The notes beneath the pieces were generated by a model that did not search any database, was not told where the DNA came from, and saw only the letters and a list, made by a program, of their open reading frames with translations. DNA of 64,000 nt from Paulinella micropora (lineage: Eukaryota > Cercozoa > Imbricatea > Euglyphida). This document shows positions 1-14,029 of the stretch, piece by piece. Every line of letters begins with the position of its first letter. The first letter of the stretch is position 1. The stretch spans positions 133,449 to 197,448 of the forward strand of contig BJOX01000015.1 in NCBI GenBank assembly GCA_009731375.1, written 5' to 3'. The translations under genes were made by a program, and so were the position numbers.

Positions 1-289
1 TAAACCCCCGAAGGGACCTAGCCCGGGCTATGCAACACTGGACGGCTATGACGGAATGCAGGATGAGAGATAAGGGGAGGATGAGAGGGAGGGCGGATTG
101 GAGTTCTTCTTCAATGTCTTTCCATACGCTTGGTGTTGATGGCAAAATCAGGTGCTTTCTTCTTTCGATTGGTTCTTTCGGGGCACTTCTTGGACGAAAT
201 GAGAGTATGTCTCGGCGTCAACACTGTGGGTGGAATCCGGGTTGACAATGCCGGGTTGTGACTTATAGTCCGGATGGACGTGCACTAAA

Positions 290-1130
<841 letters not shown>

Positions 1131-1275
1131 GGACAGGTAGATACACAGGAAGATTGATGCATAGTGAAATAGCTACAAAGACAAAGGAATGATAATTGAA
1201 TGAAAGGATGATAGATACGTAGATTGATCGGAGAGGGGTAGATGGGCGGATAATAAAATATTATGCGACTCCCAC

Positions 1276-1334
1276 AAATTTGACGTGTTTTGCGGGCGAG
1301 CCGGGCCGGCGAGCCCGCAAAACACGTTGAATTT
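1276..1334. repeat. 22-bp imperfect inverted repeat (hairpin)
   Basis: The arms 1276-1297 and 1313-1334 are reverse complements at 20 of 22 positions, around a GC-rich 15-nt loop. Each arm carries the sequence ACGTGTTTTGCGGGC or its complement. It stands alone in non-repetitive DNA between two microsatellites. It is not followed by a U-run, and no gene ends beside it. Confidence 0.8.
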
Positions 1335-1439
1335 GGCGCGCCGCATATGTAGTTTTATCGGTAGCCTAACCACATTTTGTGGAGGTGACCGATAAATAGA
1401 AAGACAGACCGGGCGCGAGGGGGTGCACTAGCTCGGATT

Positions 1440-2380
1440 GTGTTGCCTCTACCTTTGCCTTCTTCTTGCTCTTGCTCTCCTCTCCCGCCTATACACACAC
1501 ACACACACACACATATATATTATATATATATACATACATACATACATACATACATACATACATACATACATACATACATACACCATACATCATACGTACA
1601 TACATATACATATATTACATATAAATACGTACATCGTCTTTTCGCTTCGGCATGTGCGGCGACGCACCGTCCGCTGTCAATTGCACATACATGCATACAT
1701 GACAGAAAGAACAGAACAGATACATACCATAATATAACATGAAATAACAGAACATAAGATAAGATAAGATAAGATAAGATAACAAAACATAACATAACAT
1801 GTCATAACATGACATGACATGACATAACATAACATTACATAACATTACATAACAGGACATAAGATAACATAAAGCATAACATAACATAACATAACATAAC
1901 ATACCATAACATTACATAACTACATGCTTCCTTTTCAGCTCAACGAAAACCAAGGGTTCTTCAATTATTGAACGTCGCTCAGTGGAAAAACATAACATAA
2001 CATGACATAGCATAACATAACATAACATAACATAGCATAACATAGCATAACATAACATAACACAACATAACATAACATAACATAACAGTACTCATAACAT
2101 GACATAACATAACATAACATAACATAACATAACACAACATAACATAACATAACACAACATAACACAACATAACACAACATAACATAACATAACATAAGGT
2201 AACGTAACGTAACGTAACGTAATGTAACGTAATGTAACCTAACACAACGTAACACAACGTAACAGACACACACACACAGACACACAAAATGTAGGAACAC
2301 AAAATAACATAACGTAACAAACAAAAAAATGCAGGAACACAACGTCACAAAAAACAAAAGACTGCAGGAAAAAAAAAAAA
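1440..2380. repeat. compound microsatellites: CA, TA, CATA and AACAT pentamer
   Basis: A (CA)n-(TA)n-(CATA)n tract runs from about 1494 to 1600. A degenerate AACAT/ATAAC pentamer satellite follows at about 1735-1930 and again at 1990-2345, interrupted by about 60 bp of unique sequence (1931-1990). An A-run ends it near 2384. No gene is seen. Confidence 0.9.
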
Positions 2381-2499
2381 AAAATTTACTTCCATGTGTA
2401 TGTTTAGAAATGTATCTATGTGTGCAGGTACGATTGTATGCATGTATAAAGACTTGGTTGTACGTTTTTGTGCATGCTTAGGAAAATTTTATGCCGCAA

Positions 2500-2704
2500 T
2501 AACAACAATAACAACAACAGCAACACACACACACACATACATACATACATACATACATACATACATACATACGTACGTACGTACGTACGTCTAGAACGTA
2601 CGTACGTATGTATATTCATCTGCGTACATACATTCGTACATAGAACAATACAAACAAACAAATATACATGATACACACATAAGTAATTAGATTGCTATTG
2701 TCCC

Positions 2705-2738
<34 letters not shown>

Positions 2739-3095
2739 GGTTTGTGTGTGTGTCTGTGTGTGTGTGTGTGTTTGTTTTTGTGTGTCATGTATGTATGTAT
2801 GTATGTATGTGTGTATGTGTGTATGTGTGTATATGTATGTATGTATGTATGTATGCATGTGTAGATGCATGCTACATGTATGTATGCATGTATGTATGTA
2901 TGTATGTATGTATGTACGCACGCACGCACGTACATATGCATGCATGCCTGCAATGCAAGGCCATGCCATCCATCTGTATGTATGTATGTATTATGTATGT
3001 ATGTATGTATGTATGTACCTATGTATGTATGTATGTATGTATGTACGTATGTATGTGTGTATGTATGTATTGTATATTGGGCCCCAAAGGCTTAC

Positions 3096-3157
<62 letters not shown>

Positions 3158-3199
3158 ACCCCCCCCCCCCCCACCCCCGCCACCCCCCCNNNNNNNNNN
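2500..3199. repeat. ACAT/ACGT, TTG, TG and TATG repeats, long poly-C, assembly gap
   Basis: Successive short-motif tracts (ACAT then ACGT to about 2600, TTG 2705-2740, TG and TATG to 3075) lead into a nearly pure C run of about 90 bp (3097-3189) and a 10-N gap at 3190-3199. C-runs next to 10-N gaps recur through the window and look like assembly limits. No coding sequence. Confidence 0.9.
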
Positions 3200-3953
<754 letters not shown>

Positions 3954-3964
3954 ATCGCGCAACA

Positions 3965-4190
3965 TATCAGTACTCATATCTAAACATAAACATTAATATT
4001 AATGACATTAATACCAAGCGACCTAATATTAATACTTTCAATTCCCTTAATACGCTCGATTTAATAACTAGGTTTCCACCTGAGATAAAAGTACTGATAA
4101 AGGTCTGACTATGACTTAATAGCTATACTTTTCACGTGGACGTTCCCTGAGTCCAATTGTAAAATTGTTCTCTCAATAAAAACGAAGAAG
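3965..4190 (+). repeat. dispersed repeat, copy 1
   Basis: An AT-rich segment ending in a well-conserved block (about 4064-4185) that contains CTAGGTTTCCACCT, GCTATACTTTTCACGTGG, ACGTTCCCTGAGTCCAATTG and CTCAATAAAAACGAAGAAG. The same blocks occur near 26215-26325 (+) and 33655-33770 (reverse). The 3' end has an AATAAA-like hexamer followed by a GAA-rich tail, as in a retroposed non-coding element. Each copy touches a GA/CT microsatellite. Confidence 0.75.
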
Positions 4191-4690
4191 AAGAGCTAAG
4201 AAGGAGAGGGAGAGGGAAGGGAGGAAGGGGCGGGAAGAGGGGAGGAGAAGGGGAAGTCAGAAAAGATAAGAAGTTACAAGTTAAAATTCAAGAAAAATAA
4301 AATGGCAGAAAAGGACGGATTCATGGTTTTTAAGCCATTTTTGTTGCTCCGCCCAAATGCTATTTCAAAAAACGTCAGGCCGGATTTCAAACAAATTCCG
4401 GAAATATATCTTATGGAAAGTTTTTCATCTGTATCAATGCCAAGGTGAAGACCGGAGTTTCAGGGCCTTCAGCCACCGACGCCCGCAAAAAAAGGCGACA
4501 AGATTTGTTGGAAGATTCCGTTTCTGAGGATGTTGTTGTCGAAGATTCAACAGAAAGCAGGTCGAAGATTGAAAGGAATCAGCAGACGTCTTCATCTTCT
4601 CTCCAACATAACACAAGCAGCAACTACAGTCATCGACATGACCAATTCAGAAATAAATTTCGTTACTTGTTCAAGCAACTACTACCAGTC

Positions 4691-5551
4691 ATGAATTCTC
4701 CGCGCGTTGTCTCCTTGGAATCCCTTCCGCTCGAGACTCAAAGAGCCATCCTCAAACTGCAGGCTGAAGAGGAGGCGAGGTTGAAGCAACAACAGCAACA
4801 ACAGCAGCAGCAGCAACAGCAACAACAGCAGCAGCAACAAGCCGTACTCAAACAGGCTGAAGAGGCGAGGCTGAAGTGGCAACAGCAACAGCAGCAAGGA
4901 GCTGCTTCCGCTCCGGTCGCAGCAAGTCGTTCTTCCGAGCAGCTATTGCGCTCTCCTTCCATCCAGCTTGCACCTGAAGAACCCTCGGTCGAGTACAGTG
5001 TTTTCTGTTCAGTGTGCACGTTTGCGAACCGACCTGCCAGCACTTTTTGCACAATGTGTGGATCATCGCTCTCTACCAACGCTGACGTCCCATCTGCCCC
5101 GCCTGCGAGCTCTCCTGCGCCTCCCCGTGTTGCATCTGTGGTGATGCATGATTCTCCGGGACTGCAGCCTACTCTACAACAGGAGCCCCTGCTTCCCAGA
5201 CCGATTCAAGTGCTGGTTCAGGAATGTGAGCACGAGTTCGTTGACGACCCTAACGGTGTCGTGGATGAAGAGGACGCTCGCCAATCTTCTGACATTCAAA
5301 CCTCGAGCTCATGCCACTCTTGCAAGGCCAAGGCCAAGAAGTGGTGTCGAAAGAACCAACGTGGGTGTTCTACGTGCTCAAAATGTGGGAAGCGCGTCCG
5401 CTGGTCATGCTCCCGTCAGTTGGGGGAGCATCTGGCTCGCTTCTTCGATCAAAGCGGGACCTTCCTCGCAAAGAAAACTCGCCAATTCCCCCGCGTCATG
5501 ATTGTGGTGACTGCGACCTGCGTCATCATTCTCTTATGTGCTATATTTTAA
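4691..5551 (+). CDS. Gln-rich protein with RanBP2-type zinc finger and C-terminal membrane anchor
   Basis: Function unknown. The first in-frame ATG is at 4691 (286 aa), but the frame is open back to 4334, so a Ser-rich upstream part (from about 4440) may be coding through an upstream exon. From the ATG: an amphipathic segment, a polyglutamine tract (DNA 4789-4842) flanked by two similar EEARLK/EARLKWQ heptad-like segments, then a C-x2-C-x10-C-x2-C finger with a central Asn (about 5006-5063), as in RanBP2/Npl4 zinc fingers that bind ubiquitin or RNA. Next come a Pro-rich linker, an acidic patch, a Cys-rich basic segment (about 5311-5415) and a terminal hydrophobic helix of about 18 residues (about 5494-5548), which suggests a tail-anchored membrane protein. 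AATAAA lies at about 5800. It is the only clear single-copy gene in the first 6 kb. Confidence 0.7.
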   Translation: MNSPRVVSLESLPLETQRAILKLQAEEEARLKQQQQQQQQQQQQQQQQQQAVLKQAEEARLKWQQQQQQGAASAPVAASRSSEQLLRSPSIQLAPEEPSVEYSVFCSVCTFANRPASTFCTMCGSSLSTNADVPSAPPASSPAPPRVASVVMHDSPGLQPTLQQEPLLPRPIQVLVQECEHEFVDDPNGVVDEEDARQSSDIQTSSSCHSCKAKAKKWCRKNQRGCSTCSKCGKRVRWSCSRQLGEHLARFFDQSGTFLAKKTRQFPRVMIVVTATCVIILLCAIF

Positions 5552-6209
5552 ATTTCACTCGACCATAATCCCAAGACATCCAAACCTAACCCTACCCCCC
5601 CCCAAAAAAAAAACAACAACTTCGGGTTGGCATCAACGCATCCATAAGCTACTATTCTTAACGAATATTCTCATCCTCTTTCATCCTGCGAAAGACAAGT
5701 GTTATTCACTTCTTAAAGTCGTTCCGGAATTGGGAAAATGTTTGAAGCAGGCCCTCAGGCTTGGACGTTGCTTACTTCATGGTTTAGCTAACTTTATTCA
5801 ATAAATTTGTCTCACGTTCACTCTTGGTGAAAGCCTGTACCGGTTTTTTACGCAATTACTCTGAACAGAAACTTCAGGCCGGCCCCGGCCACCACTTGAA
5901 CTTTCACTGTCGTCAGCAATAAAAAGGCGTGCAGTGCCAGGTGGAAAAAAAATTGAAAAAAATAAAATACTGCCAACTTTTTTTCCGGCACTGAACGACT
6001 CATAAGTTCAGTAAATCATAGTGGCAGGAAGAACCGGACGCGGCTGTTGAGCGTACTTTTATTCATTTATTTATAAAAGTTGATCATCTTCACTATTTTT
6101 AAATTTATTTGTTCATTAAACTGATGTATTGTGATTTTGGATTCAACCCCAAGGGATAATTACACAACGAACTCTGATTAAAAGTCTCTATGGCTGCATT
6201 AAGTCCTGA
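5552..6209. other. 3' flank of the zinc-finger gene and unique intergenic DNA
   Basis: The probable 3' UTR runs to the AATAAA near 5800. The rest, to the 5' LTR, is AT-rich unique sequence without convincing open frames. Confidence 0.6.
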
Positions 6210-6449
6210 TGTAGGCATCACCCCCGGATCATAGTAGCAGGTAAAAAGTACCTTTTCCTGGTGACAGGTGCATCAGCTTGTTTTTCAGTATTATTTGTCC
6301 GGATTGGACCTGATGCTATTTTATTCCTGGTCTGTTGCCGTTTTCCTTTTTGACTTCACTGAGCTAATACAACGAGACATCATTCTCATTCTTGAGGACT
6401 GTGTTTGGTATTACCGACTTTTTTTCGAGCTATCGTTGGGGGCATTACA
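6210..6449 (+). repeat. 5' LTR of the Ty3/gypsy element
   Basis: 240 bp, TG..CA ends, nearly identical to 14030-14266. Differences include a longer GGATCATAGTAGCAGG segment near its start and the loss of TG within GGTTGTATT. No convincing tRNA primer-binding site could be identified just downstream (6450 on). Confidence 0.9.
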
Positions 6450-6939
6450 TTTGAAGTCCACATCACTAGGGTGATTTCTTTCTGCTTTGCCACACAGGTA
6501 ACAGAGTGAATTTTCACTGACCTGTCTCACACGGGGACGTCAGACGAAAACAAATACTCCAACACAGCTCCCTCATAACTCTCACAAAACAAATCAGTAC
6601 TAGTAATTTGATTGGTCTCAAGCAGGTGTCTCGTACCCTCTAGCACAATCAGTATCTGTGTGCTCACAAGGAGACATCAGATACAAACTCTCTGTCGTTC
6701 TTGCTGTTCTCACACAGAGACCAAGAAGAAGGAGGTGGACAGAAGAGTGAAGGAACACACACAAAACACAAACAAGCATAGGGACAGGAGCACAACACTC
6801 TACCCTTCTAGTTTGTGCATTTATCTGCATTATCTCACACATACGTCAGAGTATTTTTGCAAATCTCTGATCGTTTTCTAAAGGTAGGTCTGAGAACCTA
6901 TCCGACCGACTGTCGACTTCTCAAGGAGAGCTTTTCTAG
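6450..6939 (+). other. leader of the LTR element, before the gap
   Basis: Untranslated leader and perhaps the start of gag; the frames are short and broken. The sequence is lost in the N run from 6940 to 7708, so gag cannot be judged. Confidence 0.5.
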
Positions 6940-7708
6940 NNNNNNNNNNNNNNNNNNNNNNNNNNNNNNNNNNNNNNNNNNNNNNNNNNNNNNNNNNNNN
7001 NNNNNNNNNNNNNNNNNNNNNNNNNNNNNNNNNNNNNNNNNNNNNNNNNNNNNNNNNNNNNNNNNNNNNNNNNNNNNNNNNNNNNNNNNNNNNNNNNNNN
7101 NNNNNNNNNNNNNNNNNNNNNNNNNNNNNNNNNNNNNNNNNNNNNNNNNNNNNNNNNNNNNNNNNNNNNNNNNNNNNNNNNNNNNNNNNNNNNNNNNNNN
7201 NNNNNNNNNNNNNNNNNNNNNNNNNNNNNNNNNNNNNNNNNNNNNNNNNNNNNNNNNNNNNNNNNNNNNNNNNNNNNNNNNNNNNNNNNNNNNNNNNNNN
7301 NNNNNNNNNNNNNNNNNNNNNNNNNNNNNNNNNNNNNNNNNNNNNNNNNNNNNNNNNNNNNNNNNNNNNNNNNNNNNNNNNNNNNNNNNNNNNNNNNNNN
7401 NNNNNNNNNNNNNNNNNNNNNNNNNNNNNNNNNNNNNNNNNNNNNNNNNNNNNNNNNNNNNNNNNNNNNNNNNNNNNNNNNNNNNNNNNNNNNNNNNNNN
7501 NNNNNNNNNNNNNNNNNNNNNNNNNNNNNNNNNNNNNNNNNNNNNNNNNNNNNNNNNNNNNNNNNNNNNNNNNNNNNNNNNNNNNNNNNNNNNNNNNNNN
7601 NNNNNNNNNNNNNNNNNNNNNNNNNNNNNNNNNNNNNNNNNNNNNNNNNNNNNNNNNNNNNNNNNNNNNNNNNNNNNNNNNNNNNNNNNNNNNNNNNNNN
7701 NNNNNNNN

Positions 7709-10700
7709 AGCAAAAAGACAATGTGTGTACTCAAGAGCCACAAGACAATGTCGCTCAAATAGTAAACGCACCAGTACCGCAGAACAATAAAAATGTTAAT
7801 GAGGTGAAGCAGGAGAAGAAGGAGGAGTTGAAAAACTTAGAGACAAGACTCCAAAATTTGGAACGTAAAGTTCTTGTTCTCGCAGCCAATATACACAGGC
7901 CCGATGCTCTGTGTTATACGGAACTTTATTGTGAAACATTGAAGACAATATTAAAAGTTGGTAATGATACGATGGCGAATATTAATATTGTCGGCAGGAA
8001 GTTTTTTAATCGATACCGGGACTGGGTGGACGGAAATATGAAAAAGTCAACGGGCACTCTCAAAGGAGTGAGCAGCCGGACGGATATCACGGGAATCATC
8101 ACACTGACCTTTAAATTGAAATCCGCACGAGTATACCGTATGGACCTCTATGTCGTCCCCGGTTACCACGGGTCAATATTACTATCGTATGACCAATTGG
8201 CTACGATGGGGGCTGTGATTGATTGCGCCGCACGGCGAGTGATATATGGAGTAAAAAGAGGAGAAGAGAACGATATTGATCCCTTCAACGCTACTGACTC
8301 TTATGAGGCTTATGAGCTGAGTCTAGCGACGGATCAGAAAAAGATGGGCATCGCACATGAGGCACTTGAGGTGTACGTTCACCCCCATGTCGTAAGACCG
8401 GATGAACTGTCCTGGACCGACAATTGGGAATCCCAAGTGTGCACTGTCACAGTTCCGACATGCCATTGGGACAAAAAGTCTATTGATGACTTAATCGAGA
8501 AGCGAAAGGAGGAGATTATATGTGTCGCACAAAGAAGCCCGTCGTTGGCGAGATTCGCGGAAGGAGTAGGAACAGATGTCCATATTACTAACGGATACTG
8601 TTTCCATGCGAAAGTAGGAGAAGAAAAAAGGGAGGCGTTTGTACCAAGGAGAACGGGGCGAATCCCGGATACTCCACCAGAAACTATTAAAAGTTTTATT
8701 ACTGATTTCTGGGGTGACGAGCCCACGTGGCCGCGTTCACTGTCTGAAGTGAAGAAATGCTTACGGACTTTATTCGAAAATAATAAGCCGTATACTATTA
8801 TCCTGCCATATAATGAGAAGGCGATATGGGCGCAGGAAATAAGGGACCGGCTTATTGATCATCCTATACCGGTACCCTCTCGCAAGCAACAGCTAGTGGT
8901 GGCTTGTCGTATGGGAACTCGTGAGCAGAGCAGTGCATACAAGCGGAAGCTCAGAGACCTCGACAAGTTGAAATTGATACCGCAAGCATTCACATGCTTT
9001 GATGGTTTTTACACCCGTAAAGCTCCTTTGCAATACGCGAGACTCATTGACATGCTGGTGGAGCTCGGTAAAGATGATGAGCCGGACACGGTCACGTATG
9101 AAAAGACGGGCCTAGATGATGTCTCGGAAGAGGACTTAGGCTTGGAGGAGGACAGAGAACCCCTCAAGCAGCATAAGCAGATGTCTGATGAAGATTTTCA
9201 AGAGGCGGCGCGGAAAATATTGGAAGAAGGAGTAGGCACGGAGAAGGAGAAGGAGCTTTTAAAAGCCAAATTAGAGGCGAACAAGGAAATTTTTGACCCT
9301 CCACATGCAGGTGGTGTCAAGCCTGAAGATTTCACTGCGGTTATTTACAAAATACCGGGTGCGGAGCCGTCACCGGCACCACGAAGGGCGAATTTGAGTA
9401 TACATGAGGCGAAGATAGCGGAGGAGCTAGCAAGACAGCTGCTCAATGAGGACTTTATTGAGAGATCAACATCCTCAATAGTCTCACAACCGAGAATAGT
9501 GCCGAAGCCAGGAGGAGAATGGCGCCTGACAGTTAACTATGCTCGTGTTAACAAGGTGCTGGAGGAAGAGAGAAATCCTCTCCCGACATTAGAAGAAGGA
9601 AGGAGAGTACTGCGGAATGCAAAATTCTATTCGGTCATTGACCTTAAGAATGGCTTCTGGCAGATACCACTGGAGGAAAAGTCCAGATGGCTGACGGCGT
9701 TTGTGGTGGGTATGGAAATATACCAATGGAAAGTGCTTCCGATGGGCCTCAAGCAAGCCCCAGGACTTTTCCAGAAGGCGATGCAGAAGATGTTGAGCAG
9801 TCAGTACGATGATTTGTCTGACGGTGGCTTTATGAGAAGGCGGGGACAGAAGGCGGGAGAATATGCATTTTGCTATATCGATGACATTATCGTATACTCT
9901 AACACAATGGAGGAGCATATCGATCATTTGTCCGATATATTCAGGCGCATCGGAGCTTTTGGCCTGAAGTGCAATCTAAAGAAGTGTCAACTTGCCAAGA
10001 CGAGTGTGACATACTTAGGGTACGAGATCTCCCATAATCGAGTCTCGATATCCAAAGAGAAGAGGGAGGAGATTATGAATCGACCGATACCGAAGAACCG
10101 CACTGAATTGCACTCATTCCTTGCGATGGCGCAATACTATAGCCAGTTTATACCCGATTGGGGTGCAACACGGGCTAAAGTGGAGAAAATGATAGATTTT
10201 GGAGACTTTGAGAAGTGGGACGAAGAGGCTTTGCAAGCGTTTCATGCGCTCAAAGATCTCATTTACAAAGACCCGAAAGACGGAGGACTGGTGTTAACGA
10301 TGCCCGACTTTACGAAACAATTCGTAGTCGATACAGACGCATCTAAGTTTGCGATTGGGGCTGTATTACAACAAGAGGATGAGGAGAAGAAATTACGCCC
10401 AATCATGTTTATTAGTAGGAAGTTGTGTGCGGCGGAGAGAAACTATTGCACAAGGCAAAGAGAGGCGTTGGCGGTAGTATGGGCCCTCAAGAGGCTCAGA
10501 GAGTATTTGTGGGGAGGACCTCAATTTACTGTCAGAACTGATCATCATAACCTGTTATGGTTGATGAATCATGAACAGACGGGACGGCTGGCGCGGTGGC
10601 AAGCGTTCTTGTCTTGTTTCGATTTTACAATGGTCCATCTACCGGGAAAGCGAAATGTGGTCGCTGATAGCCTCTCTAGGCTAGAGTTTAACTCAGAAGT

Positions 10701-13212
10701 ATCGGCGTTGGTGTCCACGGTGGAGATGGAAGACTTGTCCACTGACAAGGTGTATGAGGTCAGCCACATTGAGGCGATGGAGATGGCGAGTGGAGTCCGA
10801 TATGACCGCACAGGTCTACGGTACAGTCCACAAGGCCCGGATCACGGGATATGTTGTGAGCTACATACCCAGGAGGACGCTGAGTGGTCCTATGAGGTAT
10901 ATGAGAATGCGAAGGCGAACATAAGAGAGGAAGAGGAGACGCAGGAAGTTTATGCGGAGCCTCCTCAAGAGCGGAGAAGTGACCTAGACGATGACCCGGA
11001 AAGAATCGGGGTACGGCTAGAAGATGGTACTATCCATATAGCCTCGCCTACCGCATGGAGGCAACAACAGGCTCAAGATCCGGAGTTTAAAGAACTGATA
11101 CAGTTATATCAGAACCCGGATGAGCTACGGATGACGAAAGCGATCAAAGATCAGATGAAGGAGATGGGATGGAGAGATGGTCTACTGTGGTACAAGGGCC
11201 TTCACGGTCGCTATGCGTCACAGCCGGACAAATGGACCCTTTGGGTACCGGAGAGTCTGAGACGATTTATATTTGTCGCAGCCCATAATTACCCACTTTT
11301 GGCGCATCCGGGTCGACAACGAACTCACATGTTCGTAGCGAGGCGATTCTGGTGGAAGAAGATGAAGGAGGAGATAGATCAGGCGGTGGATGCATGCATC
11401 CCGTGCAAGATAAACAAAACACCACTGAAGGCAAATTTCGGCCTGATTGGCGAATTTCCTCTTCATGCGGGGATGTTTGAGTTTATACACATTGATCATG
11501 TGGGACCTTTCCCAGAATCGAAGGATGGTTACAAATACCTCCTTACGGCTATTGACAGAGCCACCAACTATGTGTGGATCATCCCTGTCAAAGACGTTAC
11601 CGGCAAGACGACGGCCGAGGCGCTGATCGATAGGATCATCTCACAGATCGGAGTACCAAGAAAGATATGTTCTGATCGAGGCTCGGACTTTAATAACGAG
11701 GTCATCGACAAACTATCTAAGTATTACGGGATGAAATGGCAATATGTTACTGCCTATAACCCGCGAGCAAATGGGAAAATCGAGCGGGTACACAGACCCC
11801 TCAAAGCCTCGCTAAAGATGTATTGCACGAAGAAGGAGAATCAAAGAGCATGGGTCGAGGCAGCACCATCATTTGCGTTTGCAATGAACTGTCTACCCTC
11901 TACGGCGTTAGGAGGCTCGAAGAGCTCAATCTCGCCATATCAGTTAGTATATGGGCGTGAGCCTGATATCCCGACTTCGCTCCTTCACCCAAAAGACACT
12001 TGGGCGGATGCGGATGAGTTGTTTGGGATGAGACTTAGAGTGAAGATGGAGGCGGAACAAATAGTCAGGGCGCATAGAGAGGCGGAGCGCCGAAAGACTG
12101 ATGCTGAAGGGGTGCGACAAGCGCACTTGGATCAGATCAAGTTCCAGGTCGGGGATATTGTACTATTGTACCATCCTCAAGTCCCGAAGGGAGTCAGCTC
12201 TAAGCTGTTCACTCACTGGAAAGGACCTTATCAGATTATGGAACAGACGGGACCTCTGAATTACAAGATCAGGGGTAGAGGGAAGGTGCAAATTGTGAAT
12301 GTAAGAAGGCTGATTAAGTATGATCCCTTCTTACTGGAAGATGAATCCGTTGAGGAGGCGTTAAAACGGATGAAGGATGATTTCAAAGAGGTGCCGCCCA
12401 TCCACAAGGAGGCTGGCATAGACCAAGACGATGCTTATCGGGCACCGATAGCTGAGAAGGAGGAGAGTGAGGTGGACAGCAAGGAGAAGACTGACCGCAT
12501 AAGCGCGGTGGGGACTCAGTCCAAGTCTCCGCGAGAGCATAGCGGAAAGAAGGAGAAGATCACAGAGGCGCAGCTAAGGAGAGCGCGGAATGATCTTATC
12601 AACGACCAACCGAGGAAGGCGATGAGGTCGATGAGATCAAAGGACGTCCACCAGGAGGAGGAGGGGACGGACACTGACCCAAACGCGGGCAACGTTGAGA
12701 TTGTCCATGAGCGATGGAAGGAAGGCGATGCGATAGCAACCATCGCATGGGTGAAAAATGTTTTCTATCTGATGAGACCAGCGGAACAACATGTCGCTGA
12801 TGACACTCTCTCAGACTTATACTTGATGCGGGTCGTGGCGGTCCCACGACAGATGCGTGTCACACGGACACTCAAAATATCATCAGCCGCAAAGATAGTA
12901 CAACCGATACTCCAGTTCTGGAGAAGTATGGACCCGGTTGAGGATCCAAAGGCAAGACATTATCTGCCAGTATATAAAGACGCAAAAAGTCTCGAGACAT
13001 GGGATGATACAATTACTCCCAGAGACAAGGATTACACTGCGTGGACCATTCAGACACTGCCAAGAGGAGTGCTTGATGTCCCTTTTGAATTATCGTTGGG
13101 CGGAATCCCTAATAAGATCTGGGACATTCTCGAACAGTCAAAGTTCGATCTGACTTTTGTTGGTGGTCCTCCACCAGGCAAAGAAATCCGCGCCAGACGA
13201 CGAAGGCAGTGA
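7709..13212 (+). CDS. pol: Ty3/gypsy Pol polyprotein (protease-like, RT, RNase H, integrase), 5' partial
   Basis: At least 1833 aa; the frame is open from the gap, so the true start is unknown. In order: a protease-like region near 7950-8260 in which a DTMA tetrapeptide may stand where retropepsins have DTGA, so this assignment is weak. Reverse transcriptase follows (about 9480-10050) with a VIDLKNGFWQ block and the catalytic YIDD near 9874. RNase H (about 10320-10680) has DTDAS and RTDHHN. The integrase has an HHCC zinc domain (about 11270-11420) and a DDE core: D of HIDHVGPF, D of CSDRGSDF, E of NGKIERVH. A GPY-type C-terminal module (about 12130-12320) follows. About 290 further residues, charged then globular, lie after integrase; no chromodomain was recognised. 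No frame break is seen, so it may be functional apart from the gap. Confidence 0.93.
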
Positions 13213-13699
13213 CAAAGAAACTATTTTTCTTTATGCGTCTCAAATAAACTGATTGATTGCCCACGGCGTATCATGATTTGATCATGCATCATCAGTTATC
13301 AATATGAATATTAAAAAGACTCAGTGATATAACTTGGCATTCGATCGCAACATACGAGTGCGAAAGGTCGATCGACGATGATACTACACCGTATACGGGG
13401 ATCGCTAGTGTATTGAGCGATGGTGTTCCCGGGTATGACCCTTTCCAAGTCCTGGGATGATGTTCTCGAAAATGAAATGTTCTCTGAAACTTTCATTAAA
13501 TATTTTTTACGATAGATTATATACTGTCGTACCTGAGCACGGTCAATCTCTACTTGTGTCGGTATATCGCAGGGTCGGGTACATACACCTCGACTTCGGA
13601 TATAGCTATTAGGACTGGCCCCCTAATACTATATCATAGGATATCCGTCTTATACAAGGGTATGTCATTAAAAAAGACAATGTACTTACGATCTCCCTG

Positions 13700-13736
<37 letters not shown>

Positions 13737-14029
13737 GGACATCAAGGGGGGAATACAGCACCACGTTGCTTGTATTTTTTTATTAATAAGTACGTTTGTT
13801 CTTGACATACTGCCGAAAAAAAATTGAGGGGAAGGAGTTCAAAATTTACAAGAAAGGCTAGAGAATCCGCTTTGACGTGCCGTATGAGGATATATTTATA
13901 GTCTTTTAGCGTCTATCCGTGGGTCGATGCGCTGTGTGGCATGACTCCATAGCGCATACTATTTGCAGAAAGAAATCAGAAGGTGTATGACGAAAATGCT
14001 ATTTCCGTCATAAAATCGGGAGGGGGTAC
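13213..14029 (+). other. 3' non-coding part of the LTR element
   Basis: About 815 bp of AT-rich sequence between the pol stop and the 3' LTR, with an (AAT)n run at about 13703-13735 and the polypurine tract just before 14030. No coding frame. Confidence 0.7.
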
